64,000 nt of DNA, taken from the NCBI GenBank assembly GCA_035772405.1, contig JAYKKM010000339.1:1781501-1845500 (forward strand), in the 5' to 3' direction. The notes under the pieces are model-generated. The model ran no database searches, had not been told where the DNA came from, and saw nothing but the letters and a program-made list of their open reading frames with translations. Below are positions 1 to 10,600 of the stretch, one piece after another (the first letter of the stretch is position 1; each line of letters opens with the position of its first letter). This DNA comes from Chrysogorgia sp. JL179-B06 (lineage: Eukaryota > Cnidaria > Anthozoa > Scleralcyonacea > Chrysogorgiidae). Position numbers and translations under genes: made by a program.

Positions 1-680
1 ACAACAAGTAATGGGACGCGTATAAGATTGCGGACAGTGTTACACTTACAACAAATTGTAAGGTATTCAAATTGTCCATAGTGTTAGCTAGATCATCGGC
101 TAGAGTATTCCAGGTTCTTGTTGCTCAAACAATATAGATCAACCTGTAACCTTCTGATTGCCGGTGAGACGCTCTAACCATTGAGTTAACGAGACTCAGA
201 TGGAGAGCAAAGGTTACAATGATGTACTAGTTCGATTGATATATGTACTGCCTATGCGGCAGTCACTATATATCGGTAATGCTTGGATGTGTTAATATAC
301 ACAATGTTGTAGTGAATGTGGGAGATCTAGGAGTAGACAGACGATACATGGATGATCGTCAAGCTCATATCCTCAGAAAAATTATTCTTAGTGCCGGACA
401 GGAATCAAACCTGTAACCTTCTGATTGACACTCTAACCATTGAGCTAACGAGACTCAGATGGAGAGTGAAGGTTACAATGATGTACTGGTGGAACCTAAC
501 CTTCTTAATGCCAGTGAGATGCTCTAACTTGAGCTAACGAGACTCAGATGGAGAGAGAAGGTTACAATGATGTACTGGTGGAACCTAACCTTCTGATTGT
601 CAGTGAGACACTCTAACCATTGAGCTACCGAGACTCAAATGGAGAGCAAAGGTTACATTGATGTAATGCTGCGATTGATA
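1..680 (-). repeat. tRNA-derived SINE cluster, family 1
   Basis: Several antisense copies of a tRNA-like head lie in a row (about 125-205, 391-465, 490-545, 575-640). On the minus strand each carries an A-box-like TAGCTCAATGGTTAGAGCG and a B-box GGTTC(G/A)A(A/T)TCC. The same head at 13340-13415 folds into a nearly complete cloverleaf. Heads are separated by a conserved body (GATGGAGAG..AAGGTTACAATGATGTACTGG). The stretch 205-390 is closely repeated at 13150-13345, so this is a composite dispersed element. Pol III origin is inferred from the boxes; intact tRNA function is unlikely because copies are degenerate and multiple. Confidence 0.75.
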
Positions 681-689
681 ATAATAATA

Positions 690-960
690 GTGGTAATAAT
701 AATCTTTATTTAAACTCTTAGATCCCTTCAGTTCTACAAAACTGGTATTAATAGCATGAACAGTATTTCCAAATTATATCAAAGTTATCAAAACCAACTA
801 AAAACTATACTAAAGACCACAATTATGAGAATTTACATCACAATCTAAAAGATAAGTAAAAAGTGTTTGTAATTTAAAAGTATTTATACAGGTAATCTCT
901 CTGATATTATTTGGCACAGACTTCCAATCTTTTTCTCCTGCATAAATGTCTTTATTGAGT
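690..960 (-). pseudogene. LINE 3'-end remnant (RT C-terminus)
   Basis: On the minus strand, 900-945 reads roughly AGEKDWKSVPNNIRE, resembling the (A)xxWNSLPxxIR motif near the C-terminus of many non-LTR reverse transcriptases. The distal end (690-715) is an ATT-rich tail. It is short and disrupted, and lies tail-out against the SINE cluster. Confidence 0.4.
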
Positions 961-975
961 ATTGTCTTTATAGTG

Positions 976-1345
976 ATTTACTAACTAAATATAAACCTAC
1001 TCGTACTTTAAGATCATCTAACCGAAATCTGCTACTTGAGCCAAAATCCAAAACGGTGACTCATGCAGACAGAACATTCTCAGTTGCCGCACCAAAACTG
1101 TCAAATTCATTACCACAGGAAATTAGAAGCATTGATATTTTAAGTAGTTTTAAGTAGTTTTAAGTCAGCACTTAAGACTTTTCTTTTTTTAAATTAATAG
1201 TTTTTTGTTCATAGTGGTAATATATGTAGTAGGCTTTATCTTATAATGAAACTGTAATTAGTTTTATCAGTATAACATTAAGAATATATTGTTGTAAGAG
1301 CAGTGAGACTATTGTATAATGCTCCTAATACGTCTTTATTATTAT
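976..1345 (+). pseudogene. CR1/L2-like LINE 3' end
   Basis: The plus strand encodes the C-terminal end of a CR1/L2-type reverse transcriptase: LLTKYKPTRTL, then LLLEPKSKTVTHADRTFSVA and APKLSNSLPQEIR, with a stop near 1196. A 3' UTR ending in an (ATT)n tail follows. A longer copy of the same element is at 20611-21161 in reverse orientation. Only the last ~70 codons remain here. The 3' UTR end is the seed of the satellite that follows. Confidence 0.75.
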
Positions 1346-4030
1346 TATTATTATTAGTTTTATAAGTAACTTAAGTAACATTAAAGTGCCCATGACCCCA
1401 AATACGATATTACGGATATAGATGCTACACGAAGTGAAAAGTTGAATGCCAAAATATTTTATGATTTGAGCTTTGCGTTGATGTGCTATAAATATTTGTT
1501 TGTCAGAAATGGTAATGAGTGTGACGTCATTTACGGCATTTGGCTTTCTTTTCTGCTTTCCGTGTGATAGACTGGTTGAGGATTTGAGTGAAAAGTTGAT
1601 AAAATCTTTAGTATAGCGGTCAAGTACATCATCAACGTTTGAGTTAGATTAATTTGCTTTAACAGTAGAATATTGTATCCGAAATGATGCCGTAAATGAC
1701 GTCACACTCATTACCATTTCCGACAAACAAATCTTTATAGCACATCAACGCAAAGCTCAAATAATAAAATATTTTGGCATTCAACTTTTCACTTCATGTA
1801 GCATCTATATCAGTAATATCGTAGTTGGGGTCATGGGCACTTTAAGAATATATTGTTGTAAGAGCATTGAGACTATTGTATAATGCTCTTAAAACATCTT
1901 TATTATTATTATTATTAGTTTTATAAGTAACTTAAGTAACTTTAAGAATGTATTGTTGTAAGAGCATTGAGACTATTGTATAATGCTGCTAAAACATCTT
2001 TATTATTATTATTATTAGTTTTATAAGTAACTTAAGTAACATTAAGAATGTATTGTTGTAAGAGCATTGAGACTATTGTATAATGCTGCTAATACGTCTT
2101 TATTATTATTATTATTAGTTTTATAAGTAACTTAAGTAACTTTAAGAATGTATTGTTGTAAGAGCATTGAGATTATTGTATAATGCTCCTAATACGTCTT
2201 TATTATTATTATTATTATTAGTTTTATAAGTAACTTAAGTAACTTTAAGAATGTATTGTTGTAAGAGCATTGAGACTATTGTATAATGCTCCTAAATACG
2301 TCTTTATTATTATTATTATTAGTTTTATAAGTAACTTAAGTAACTTTAAGAATGTATTGTTGTTAGAGCATTGAGACTATTGTATAATGCTCCTAAAACA
2401 TCTTTATTATTATTATTATTAGTTTTATAAGTAACTTAAGTAACTTTAAGAATGTATTGTTGTAAGAGCATTGAGACTATTGTATAATGCTCCTAAAACA
2501 TCTTTATTATTATTATTATTAGTTTTATAAGTAACTTAAGTAACTTTAAGAATGTATTGTTGTAAGAGCATTGAGACTATTGTATAATGCTCCTAAAACA
2601 TCTTTATTATTATTATTAGTTTTATAAGTAACTTAAGTAACTTTAAGAATATATTGTTGTAAGAGCATTGAGACTATTGTATAATGCTCCTAAAACGTCT
2701 TTATTATTATTATTATTATTAGTTTTATAAGTAACTTAAGTAACTTTAAGAATGTATTGTTGTAAGAGCATTGAGACTATTGTATAATGCTCCTAATACG
2801 TCTTTATTATTATTATTAGTTTTATAAGTAACTTAAGTAACATTAAGAATATATTGTTGTAAGAGCATTGAGACTATTGTATAATGCTCCTAAAACGTCT
2901 TTATTATTATTATTATTATTAGTTTTATAAGTAACTTAAGTAACTTTAAGAATGTATTGTTGTAAGAGCATTGAGACTATTGGATAATGCTCCTAATACG
3001 TCTTTATTATTATTATTATTATTAGTTTTATAAGTAACTTAAGTAACTTTAAGAATGTATTGTTGTAAGAGCATTGAGACTATTGTATAATGCTCCTAAT
3101 ACGTCTTTATTATTATTATTAGTTTTATAAGTAACTTAAGTAAAATTAAGAATATATTGTTGTAAGAACATTGAGACTATTGTATAATGCTGCTAATACG
3201 TCTTTATTATTATTATTATTAGTTTTATAAGTAACTTAAGTAACTTTAAGAATGTATTGTTGTAAGAGCATTGAGACTATTGTATAATGCTCCTAATACG
3301 TCTTTATTATTATTATTATTAGTTTTATAAGTAACTTAAGTAACTTTAAGAATGTATTGTTGTAAGAGCATTGAGACTATTGTATAATGCTCCTAAAACA
3401 TCTTTATTATTATTATTATTAGTTTTATAAGTAACTTAAGTAACTTTAAGAATGTATTGTTGTAAGAGTATTGAGACTATTGTATAATGCTCCTAATACG
3501 TCTTTATTATTATTATTATTATTATTTTTATAAGTAACTTAAGTAACATTAAGAATGTATTGTTGTAAGAGCATTGAGACTATTGTATAATGCTCTTAAA
3601 ACATCTTTATTATTATTATTAGTTTTATAAGTAATTTAAGTAACTTTAAGAATATATTGTTGTAAGAGCATTGAGACTATTGTATAATGCTCCTTAAACA
3701 TCTTTATTATTATTATTATTAGTTTTATAAGTAACTTAAGTAACATTAAGAATATATTGTTGTAAGAGCATTGAGACTATTGTATAATGCTGCTAAAACA
3801 TCTTTATTATTATTATTATTATTAGTTTTATAAGTAACTTAAGTAACATTAAGAATGTATTGTTGTAAGAGCATTGAGACTATTGTATAATGCTCATATA
3901 TACGTCTTTATTATTATTATTATTAGTTTTATAAGTAACTTAAGTAACTTTAAGAATGTATTGTTGTAAGAGCATTGAGACTATTGTATAATGCTCCTAA
4001 TACGTCTTTATTATTATTATTTGTTAGTTT
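1346..4030 (+). repeat. ~100-bp satellite derived from a LINE 3' tail
   Basis: About 22 head-to-tail units of ~95-105 bp follow the LINE. Each runs AGTTTTATAAGTAACTTAAG, then TAAC(A/T)TTAAGAAT, GTATTGTTGTAAGAGCATTG, AGACTATTGTATAATGCTCC and TAA(T/A)ACGTCTTTATT(ATT)n. The unit equals the terminal 3' UTR plus microsatellite tail of the CR1-like LINE (compare 1255-1345, and 20611-20700 reversed). Length differences between units come mainly from ATT copy number. No coding capacity is seen. Confidence 0.9.
1381..1845. mobile_element. TTAA-flanked foldback MITE inside the satellite
   Basis: Perfect ends AGTGCCCATGACCCCA and its complement lie directly inside TTAA copies at 1381-1384 and 1842-1845. 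Arms continue inward for well over 100 bp, around a TGACGTCA motif, to a short loop near 1560-1680. Uninterrupted neighbouring satellite units read TAACATTAAGAAT, so removing 461 bp restores an intact unit. The TTAA duplication is typical of piggyBac-type (also Kolobok) elements. No transposase is encoded, so it is non-autonomous. Confidence 0.85.
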
Positions 4031-4540
4031 TGGTAATTCATTTGTGCTTTAGTGCAGGCGAGTTCAATTTTTACAAAGGCTATTTTAATTTTAAGATTCA
4101 CTGACCTGCTTTATTCTGCCAAACTTTATAACCTTTTAAACTTTACTCTTGCACTTCTTAACCTTGTGAAACTCGTTTCAAAATGTTTAATATTTAATCA
4201 TTCACAGCGTCTCTAAATCATGCTCTTACGAGAGTTTATTAAACTGTTATAGCAAATTCTCTCTCGATTAACCCCTAGCTATTGTCAATACCAAAGAAAA
4301 AAACACAGGTTATTGCAAAGACTTATAATAAAGCATGATATACGATTGAACATACTTGAATTTTAATAATTTGTTTCTCCCTCAGTCGTCACTTAATGTT
4401 CAAGGTTTTAAACCTCCTTGTTTACGAACGTAAAAGTACATTTTAAAACGTGAAAAATATTCTAGTATAATACGCCACCCGTAGAATATATATGAATTAA
4501 ATTATCTTAACTGGTTGAGAAACTCTTGTTTTTAAAGGAC
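4031..4540. other. AT-rich intergenic stretch without recognised features
   Basis: I see no ORF, tandem repeat or TIR pair here. It is AT-rich and flanked by the satellite on one side and foldback elements on the other. Confidence 0.5.
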
Positions 4541-4559
4541 ATTGGCAACAAAAATTAAG

Positions 4560-4879
4560 TTTGTCTAATATGAAAGAACTCGTAAATGATAAATGATAGA
4601 GTAACACCTTTTACAACTTTTCCGTATTTCACTTCGTTTTTGAAATATTTCAGATTGTTTGATATGTAAATGAGATGGTCTCTGACGTCAGGTGCAGGGT
4701 AGAGAATTTTCACTCATTAAAAATGTCTTATATCTCAATGATTGCTAAGTTTACAACGTTCATTATCATGAGGAGTTATTATACGCACATTTTCAAGTAA
4801 ATTTGTGCAACAAACTTGAAGATGGAACTAATATTTTACCCTCCACCTGACGTCAGAGACCATCTCATTTACATATTAA
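4560..4879. mobile_element. Foldback MITE, right arm truncated
   Basis: ATATGTAAATGAGATGGTCT plus CTGACGTCAGGTG (4659-4694) is inverted at 4844-4876. The left arm extends outward (AAAGAACTCGTAAATGATAA..) but the right arm stops at the TTAA where the next MITE starts (4876), so the second element seems to have inserted into or replaced that arm. Confidence 0.6.
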
Positions 4880-5357
4880 ATTGCCAATAACGTCAAAAAA
4901 ATTTATTGTCTTATTTGGAAGAAATTTTAAAATGATAAAGTAACTTCTTTTGAAGATTTTTGCTTCTTCGCTTTCTTTTTGAGATATTTCAGTTTGTTTG
5001 ATATGCAAATGTCTGGGATTTCGTCACACATGCACAATGACTTACCAGAGAAGTGTATCACTTTCATTCTCAAACGAAATACTTTAAAATCAAGAAGTTT
5101 GTCCTGTTGTGAGAGAAACACGCGCACATGTTATTCACACTTTAGTGTTTTCATTTCATGAAGGCAAAGATATATAACATTCTCTGATAACTCATTATGC
5201 ATGTGTGACGAAATTCCAGACATTTGCATATCAAACAAACTGAAATATTTCAAAAACAAAGCGAAGAAACGAAAATCTTCAAAAAAAGTTACTTTATCAT
5301 TTTAAAAGTTCTTCCAAATAATACAATAACATTTTTTGACGTTATCCTACAGTTTAA
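4876..5357. mobile_element. TTAA-flanked foldback MITE, family D copy 1
   Basis: Long inverted arms (CCAATAACGTCAAAAAAA outermost, TTTGATATGCAAATGTCTGG further in) fold 4880-5055 onto 5195-5350. TTAA occurs at both ends (4876 and 5354). A relative lies at 14000-14459. ORFs predicted here on both strands are mirror images of each other and reflect the palindrome, not genes. Confidence 0.75.
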
Positions 5358-5423
5358 GATAAAAAAGCATACATTCTATGGAAATAGACTGTATTTCTAA
5401 GATATAACCAATAATATCGGATA

Positions 5424-6647
5424 CTATTGAATTCTTGAAGTCTCCTCTTCACCGCTTTCTGGTAAACAGTATATGGAGATCTCGTGAAGTGTATCGTGTG
5501 ATTTTGCAAGTCTATAACAGTTCCACCAGTATATACTGAGCTGAACGATCGAACACGTGACCAGGACCACAATGCCTTGCGAGCATTGCAAGCATACCGC
5601 CAACAAACACGCATAGAGCACGACAACAGTATCCATGACGACAGGACTGATTTCCTTCCGAAGGAATTTCGGGAGCATTTCCATGTCGATATATTTACTC
5701 TCTTTAAAAAATATCGCCACTTGCGTGATTATCATGATGGCTGCCAAAGCGAGGTAGCGACACGACAGCATTATCCCTGTCAGCGGTAAACCGAGTAAGA
5801 AAAACATCGGCGAGAAGGAGATATCCAAGTTAAGCCGCGGCTGCTCCGAGGAAAACCCGCGATTCGTCATCAGAATATCCTGAAGTCTCTTCATCCTATC
5901 TTTGTCCGTCGCGATGTTGTTGTTCCTACCACAGTTTCTTCCACCTTTCTCTTTACCACCCTTCCGTTCCTCGCTGTCCCCTGAATCGTCCTGCAGAAGT
6001 TCCCGTAGATCCTCCAACTTCCCTTTATACTTGAGTTGTTTCAAGAGCACGTTACGTTGTTTGATCCGTCTTTCGAATTCCTTCCTCAGTCGTTTCTCCA
6101 AAGCTTTAATGGCGTCGCGCTGCGTCATCACTAGTTCGTGTTCCCGGTCGATAATCTCGTTCAGCTCGTCGATTTCGCGCGCGATCTCCTTCACGTTTTG
6201 TCCCGCGTGCGTCCTCGCGTTCCTCCCACCCACGCAGATGGCATCGAAGAGACACGAGAGCGCCAATGAGGTGACTAGAAACGTGAGTGGCTTTAGGAAT
6301 TGCGGCAGAGGCGTTGCTCGAATGTAGAAAATCTCACAGAGAAGAACAATTATCAACACTCTCCCTAGTGTTAGCACAACGTTATTCCATTTTGGCGCCA
6401 ACCCGCTCTTCGTTTCTTCCATGAAATGTGGTGCCAACCCCTCGTTCGTAACACGGTCTTTTCTCATCGTTTCTACTTCCGCTTTCAGTTTCTCGTATTG
6501 GTTGTATAATTCCTGAATCGGAACCATGTCCTTGGAAGAACTCTCCACGGCTTCTAGGAATTTCTCGTGTAGGTCCTGAAATGATGATTTCATTTTTCCG
6601 TAACGTAGTTGGTCGTCCTCTCGTGTCCTACACCTGTCTAGAGACAA
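5424..6647 (-). CDS. Intronless multi-pass membrane protein with coiled coil (407 aa)
   Basis: An uninterrupted 407-codon ORF. I do not recognise the family. The N-terminal ~75 residues are charged and helical; two hydrophobic segments follow at about 90-109 and 116-140. A strongly charged coiled-coil stretch covers about 150-220 (KALEKRLRKEFERRIKQRN), then a Gly/Lys/Asn-rich linker at 222-250. Two further hydrophobic blocks (about 279-315 and 335-374), each long enough for a membrane hairpin, come before a short polar tail. Layout and intronless state resemble the 1547-aa gene next upstream on the same strand and the one at 38670-40679, so a paralogous family is inferred. A second Met at residue 19 (MKSSFQDL) is an alternative start. 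The GC content is clearly above the surrounding repeats, supporting a real gene. Function unknown. Confidence 0.75.
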   Translation of the reverse strand: MSLDRCRTREDDQLRYGKMKSSFQDLHEKFLEAVESSSKDMVPIQELYNQYEKLKAEVETMRKDRVTNEGLAPHFMEETKSGLAPKWNNVVLTLGRVLIIVLLCEIFYIRATPLPQFLKPLTFLVTSLALSCLFDAICVGGRNARTHAGQNVKEIAREIDELNEIIDREHELVMTQRDAIKALEKRLRKEFERRIKQRNVLLKQLKYKGKLEDLRELLQDDSGDSEERKGGKEKGGRNCGRNNNIATDKDRMKRLQDILMTNRGFSSEQPRLNLDISFSPMFFLLGLPLTGIMLSCRYLALAAIMIITQVAIFFKESKYIDMEMLPKFLRKEISPVVMDTVVVLYACLLAVCLQCSQGIVVLVTCSIVQLSIYWWNCYRLAKSHDTLHEISIYCLPESGEEETSRIQ

Positions 6648-6696
6648 GACAAATTGCGGTGAACAAAATGGAATCTATCAAGCCTCATTCAATATC

Positions 6697-6818
6697 ATGT
6701 ATTGTATTATATTGCATTGCATTGTATTATATTGCATTGCATTGCATTGCATTGCATTGCATTGCATTGCATTGCATTGCATTGCATTGCATTGCATTGC
6801 ATTGCATTGCATTGCGTG
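6697..6818. repeat. (ATTGC)n pentanucleotide microsatellite
   Basis: A nearly pure run of ATTGC units, with ATTGTATTAT variants at its left end, lies in the 5' flank of the 407-aa gene. The two ORFs predicted across it are repeat translations. Confidence 0.9.
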
Positions 6819-6989
6819 TGCTGATTGGTCGAGCTACCTCGGATTATTTCTCGATAATCATCTCCAGCGTTTTCTCAAGATGGCCGCCAGCCGATTTGTC
6901 AAAGTGACAGGAGAAAAAAGTCAAGAAACTAGTATTTTTGAAGGAAATGCTGTTCCTAAGAGTGGAAAAATGTGTATTTATACTAAAAC

Positions 6990-7089
6990 AATTATTCACC
7001 TCAGGCTCAGTAAATATCGGTGAATAAAAACCTCGACTTCGTCTCGGTTTTTATTCACCGATATTCACCTCGCCTTCGGTGAATAATTG
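6990..7089. repeat. Foldback element between pentanucleotide arrays
   Basis: AATTATTCACCTC..AATATCGGTGAATAAAAACC is followed by its complement ending GGTGAATAATT, making a ~100-bp hairpin with a short loop at CTCGACTTCGTC. The right arm runs directly into the next ATTGC array. Confidence 0.8.
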
Positions 7090-7640
7090 TATTGCATTGC
7101 ATTGCATTGCATTGCATTGCATTGCATTGCATTGCATTGCATTGCATTGCACTGCACTGCACTGCACTGCACTGCACTGCACTGCACTGCATTTTGTATT
7201 GTATTGTATTGCATTGCATTGCATTCAATTGCATTTTATTGCACCAATACAATAAATAGATAATTGATTAATGAGAAGCAACATCTAAAAATACCATCAC
7301 GTTATACAACCCCTGATAATACGATCTAATACGATCTAATACGATCTAATCAAACCGGAGCAAGGTCCATAACAGTGAGGGCCCTTACTCTCACTCTGAC
7401 GTTCGTTTCTCCAGCTTTTTCTTGGGGCCCTTACCTCCAGAAAACCGCACTTCTGTCACCCGCAATTTATCCACAAAGTTTTGGGTGACTTATTAACTAT
7501 TGCATTGCATTGTACTGTACTGTACTGTACTGTACTGTACTGTACTGTACTGCATTGTACTGTACTGCATTGTACTGCATTGTACTGCATTATAATGTAT
7601 TGTATTATATTTTATTGTATTTTGTTTCGTGTTACAGGAC
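7088..7640. repeat. ATTGC / ACTGC / ACTGT pentanucleotide arrays
   Basis: At 7088-7240 the unit changes from ATTGC to ACTGC and back to ATTGC/ATTGT. A second block (7497-7630) is mainly ACTGT with ATTGC interruptions. About 250 bp of non-repetitive DNA lies between, including a triple ATACGATCTA repeat (7317-7350). This fills the gap between the two coiled-coil genes. Confidence 0.85.
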
Positions 7641-7671
7641 CCACTAAAAACCACTAAGGTGATGTGGGTTC

Positions 7672-10600
7672 CTAAATAAATATCATTATCTTCATACCTT
7701 CCTCACGATGCTGGCATTCCGAGATAGTTTCTGAGAAATGGTCACGATGATTTTCCTGGAATTTCACCACGTTCTTTTCTTGGAACCTCTTAGAAACGTT
7801 TCGACTTCTGTGAACCTCGTAACGCCATAGGACGAACGTAGTCAAGGAGACGACACTGTTTACAATGACGAATAAATGTTTCCTTGAAACGATGGAGTTG
7901 TCCATGCACCCGAAGAGGAACACCAAGAACAAAATTCCAAGAACGACAACCAGGCTGCGATTTTTTATGAAGTTCTTGTATGTCATGTGAAGTGATTCTT
8001 TGTAGCTCGAGCTATTTGACGCTTCGCTGTTCGTTGGAGAGTCCATTGTTTCAGGGATTTCCGTTTTCAAATGGGCAACGTCGCCGTTTCCGATGTTGCT
8101 ATGGAAACGGGAAGTAAAAGGCGGCGTCATGGTGGAATGTTGTAGAGTTGGTTGCTTGGCGACATCTACGTTGTCACGTGCCTCATTTGCGTTCTTGCTG
8201 TTTACGAGTGACTGCGTGGTTATTGGTGTTCCTTTTGTATCCTCTGTGATCATGGGTGATCCTGCTGTATCCCCTATGATCACGTGTGTTCCTGCTGTAT
8301 CCTTTGTGGTCACTGGTGTTCCTGCTGTTTCCCTTGTGGTGATGGGCGTTGCTACTATATACTCTGTTGTCTTCGGTGTTCCTTTTGTGTTCCCTGTGAT
8401 CATGTGTGATCCTGTTGTGTCCCCTATGATCACATGTGTTCCTGCTGTATCTCTTGTTGTCACAGGTGTTCCTTCTGTATCCCCTATGATCACATGTGTT
8501 TCCCCTATGATCACAGGTGTTCCTTCTGTATCCCTTGTGATCATAGGTGTTCCTACTGTATCCCCTATGATCACAGGTGTTCCTGCTGTATCCCCTATGA
8601 TCACATATGTTCCTGCTGTATCCCCTATGATCACATGTGTTCCTGCTGTTTCCCTTGTGATCACAGGTGTTCCCACTGTATCCATCGTCGATCCCTCAAG
8701 TTCACAATCATTGCTTGGCAAACTGCAGTTCTCGTCTGTGTCCGAGTTCTCGATACTTTCAGTCTTGGAGGACTGATAACCGCTTTCCTTTACGACCGCT
8801 TCTTCCAAGGCGCTGCGGCAGCCGCTGACCAAAACATCCATTTCGTGTATGTGTTTTCGCAGGGCATCCAGTTCTTTCTCGTAGTTCCTCAGATTAAAGT
8901 TTTGCTCACGAGACTGCGACATATGTTCATTCAAGGAATACTTGAGGTTCACGTTACTCACGTTGGCAACCCTTAACTCTTCTTCGTTTTTTAAACATCT
9001 TCCCGTCACTTTTTCCAATTCCTCTCGAAATTCTCCATTCACACATTCACCTCTTTTCACTTCTTCTCTCACCTTCATCATCTCTCCCTTCAATTTTTCG
9101 TTTGCATGGCTTAGTTCCCGCACCTTCTCGTTGACTAACATCTCTTTCTTCTTTCCTTCGTCCACAGTTACCTTAAGAGCCGCCTTCTCTTCGTCTACTT
9201 CGCTCACTTTCGACTGAAACCACACCAGTTTTTCTCTGTAGCTTTCTAATTCATTCTCTTTGGAAATCAAGTTGTCGTTCTGCTTCAGTACCTCGACATT
9301 CCTCGCGTTGGATTCCTCGCGCGTTTTCTCGAGCAAATCATTGCGCGCGCGTAGTTCCTCGCGTGTTTTCTTTGATAAATCGTTGTTTGCGTGGAGTTCC
9401 TCGCGTGTCTTCTTGAGTGAATCAGTGCGCTCTTGTAGTTCCTCGCGTCTCTTCTCGAGCAAATCAGTGCGCTCGTGCAGTTCCGCGCGTGTGTTCTCGA
9501 GCAAGTTATCCCGCACGCGTAGTTCCTCGCGTGTTTTCTCGAGCGAATCATTGCTCGCGTGTAGTTCCTCGCGCGTGTTCTCGAGCAAATCATTGCCCGC
9601 GTGTAATTCCTCGCGCGTTTTGTCGAGTAAATCATTACTCGCGTGTAGTTCCTCGCGCGTAGTTTGCACCTCTCCGAATTTTCTCGTCACTTCTAGGAAG
9701 CCATTCTTGGAATTCTCCACCTCGTTCTCGAGCAGTTCGATTTGCGTTCGCCGCTTTTCCGACATTTCCTTCTCTTGTTCCAGGAATTGATCTGCTTCGT
9801 TCATTTCCTCCTGCGTGTAAACCAGAGCAGGCTTGTCGTTCAACCGCGTGGCGTCCCCGCACATTCCCCGCAGCTCCTCGATCTGTTTTTCTCCCATCTC
9901 GATGTCCTCTCTCTGGCGCGCAATGTCCGCTTCCCTTTCCCAGATCTGATCGTCTTTCTGCGAAATCCGCTCCCGGAAAGAATTACAAACTTCTTGTAGT
10001 TCTTTGTACCTCTCGGAGGCTTCGCTCAACTCCCTGTCTCGCTTGCCAACGTTCTCTTTGCCACTCCTTAATTCTTCCTCCAATGTCGCCCTCGTTTCTT
10101 CCATCTTGAATTCCATCTCCTCGACATCGCCCGAGATAGCCACGATGGTCTCACGAAGATTTTTAATCATTTCGTCTTTCTCCTTGCTCGTAATCTCCTC
10201 CTCTTTCAGTTGCGCGGAGAGTTCTTCGATATCTCTCTCCCTTCTTGTGAGAAACTCCTCTTTAGTCTGTTCAACCGTCTCCAGTGACCCACTCATTCTT
10301 TCCATTTCTTCTTCCAAATCCTCCTGCGCTTTCTTCGCGCTTTCTACGTCGTTCCTCAGCTGTTTGTTCTCCGACGTCAGCGTCCCAATGGCGACTGCGT
10401 CGTGATCGTTCTGTTCGCAAAACTCCTTAATACTTTTCTCCTTTTCCTGCAGTTTTTTCTGGAAACTATCCGTGATTTCCTCGAATTCCTGCGCCTCTTT
10501 CTGAGAAGCGACGAGTTTCTCCAGTAATTCCTCGCATCGTTTGTCCTCGAACTCGAGTTGTTCCTGCAGTTGCTCGAGCATTTTTTCGCGCGTCCAAAGA

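Noticed and set aside
1346..4030. CRISPR-like array
   Set aside because: Units are contiguous copies without unique spacers, in animal DNA, and match a LINE tail.
4927..5161. Mirror ORFs of 60-66 aa on both strands
   Set aside because: They arise from the arms of a foldback MITE.
8093..8976. 227-aa and 180-aa plus-strand ORFs
   Set aside because: Antisense to the Thr/Val repeat of the 1547-aa gene; open only because of repeat composition.
9260..9790. Ser-rich 176-aa plus ORF
   Set aside because: Antisense shadow of the TREELH coiled-coil repeats.
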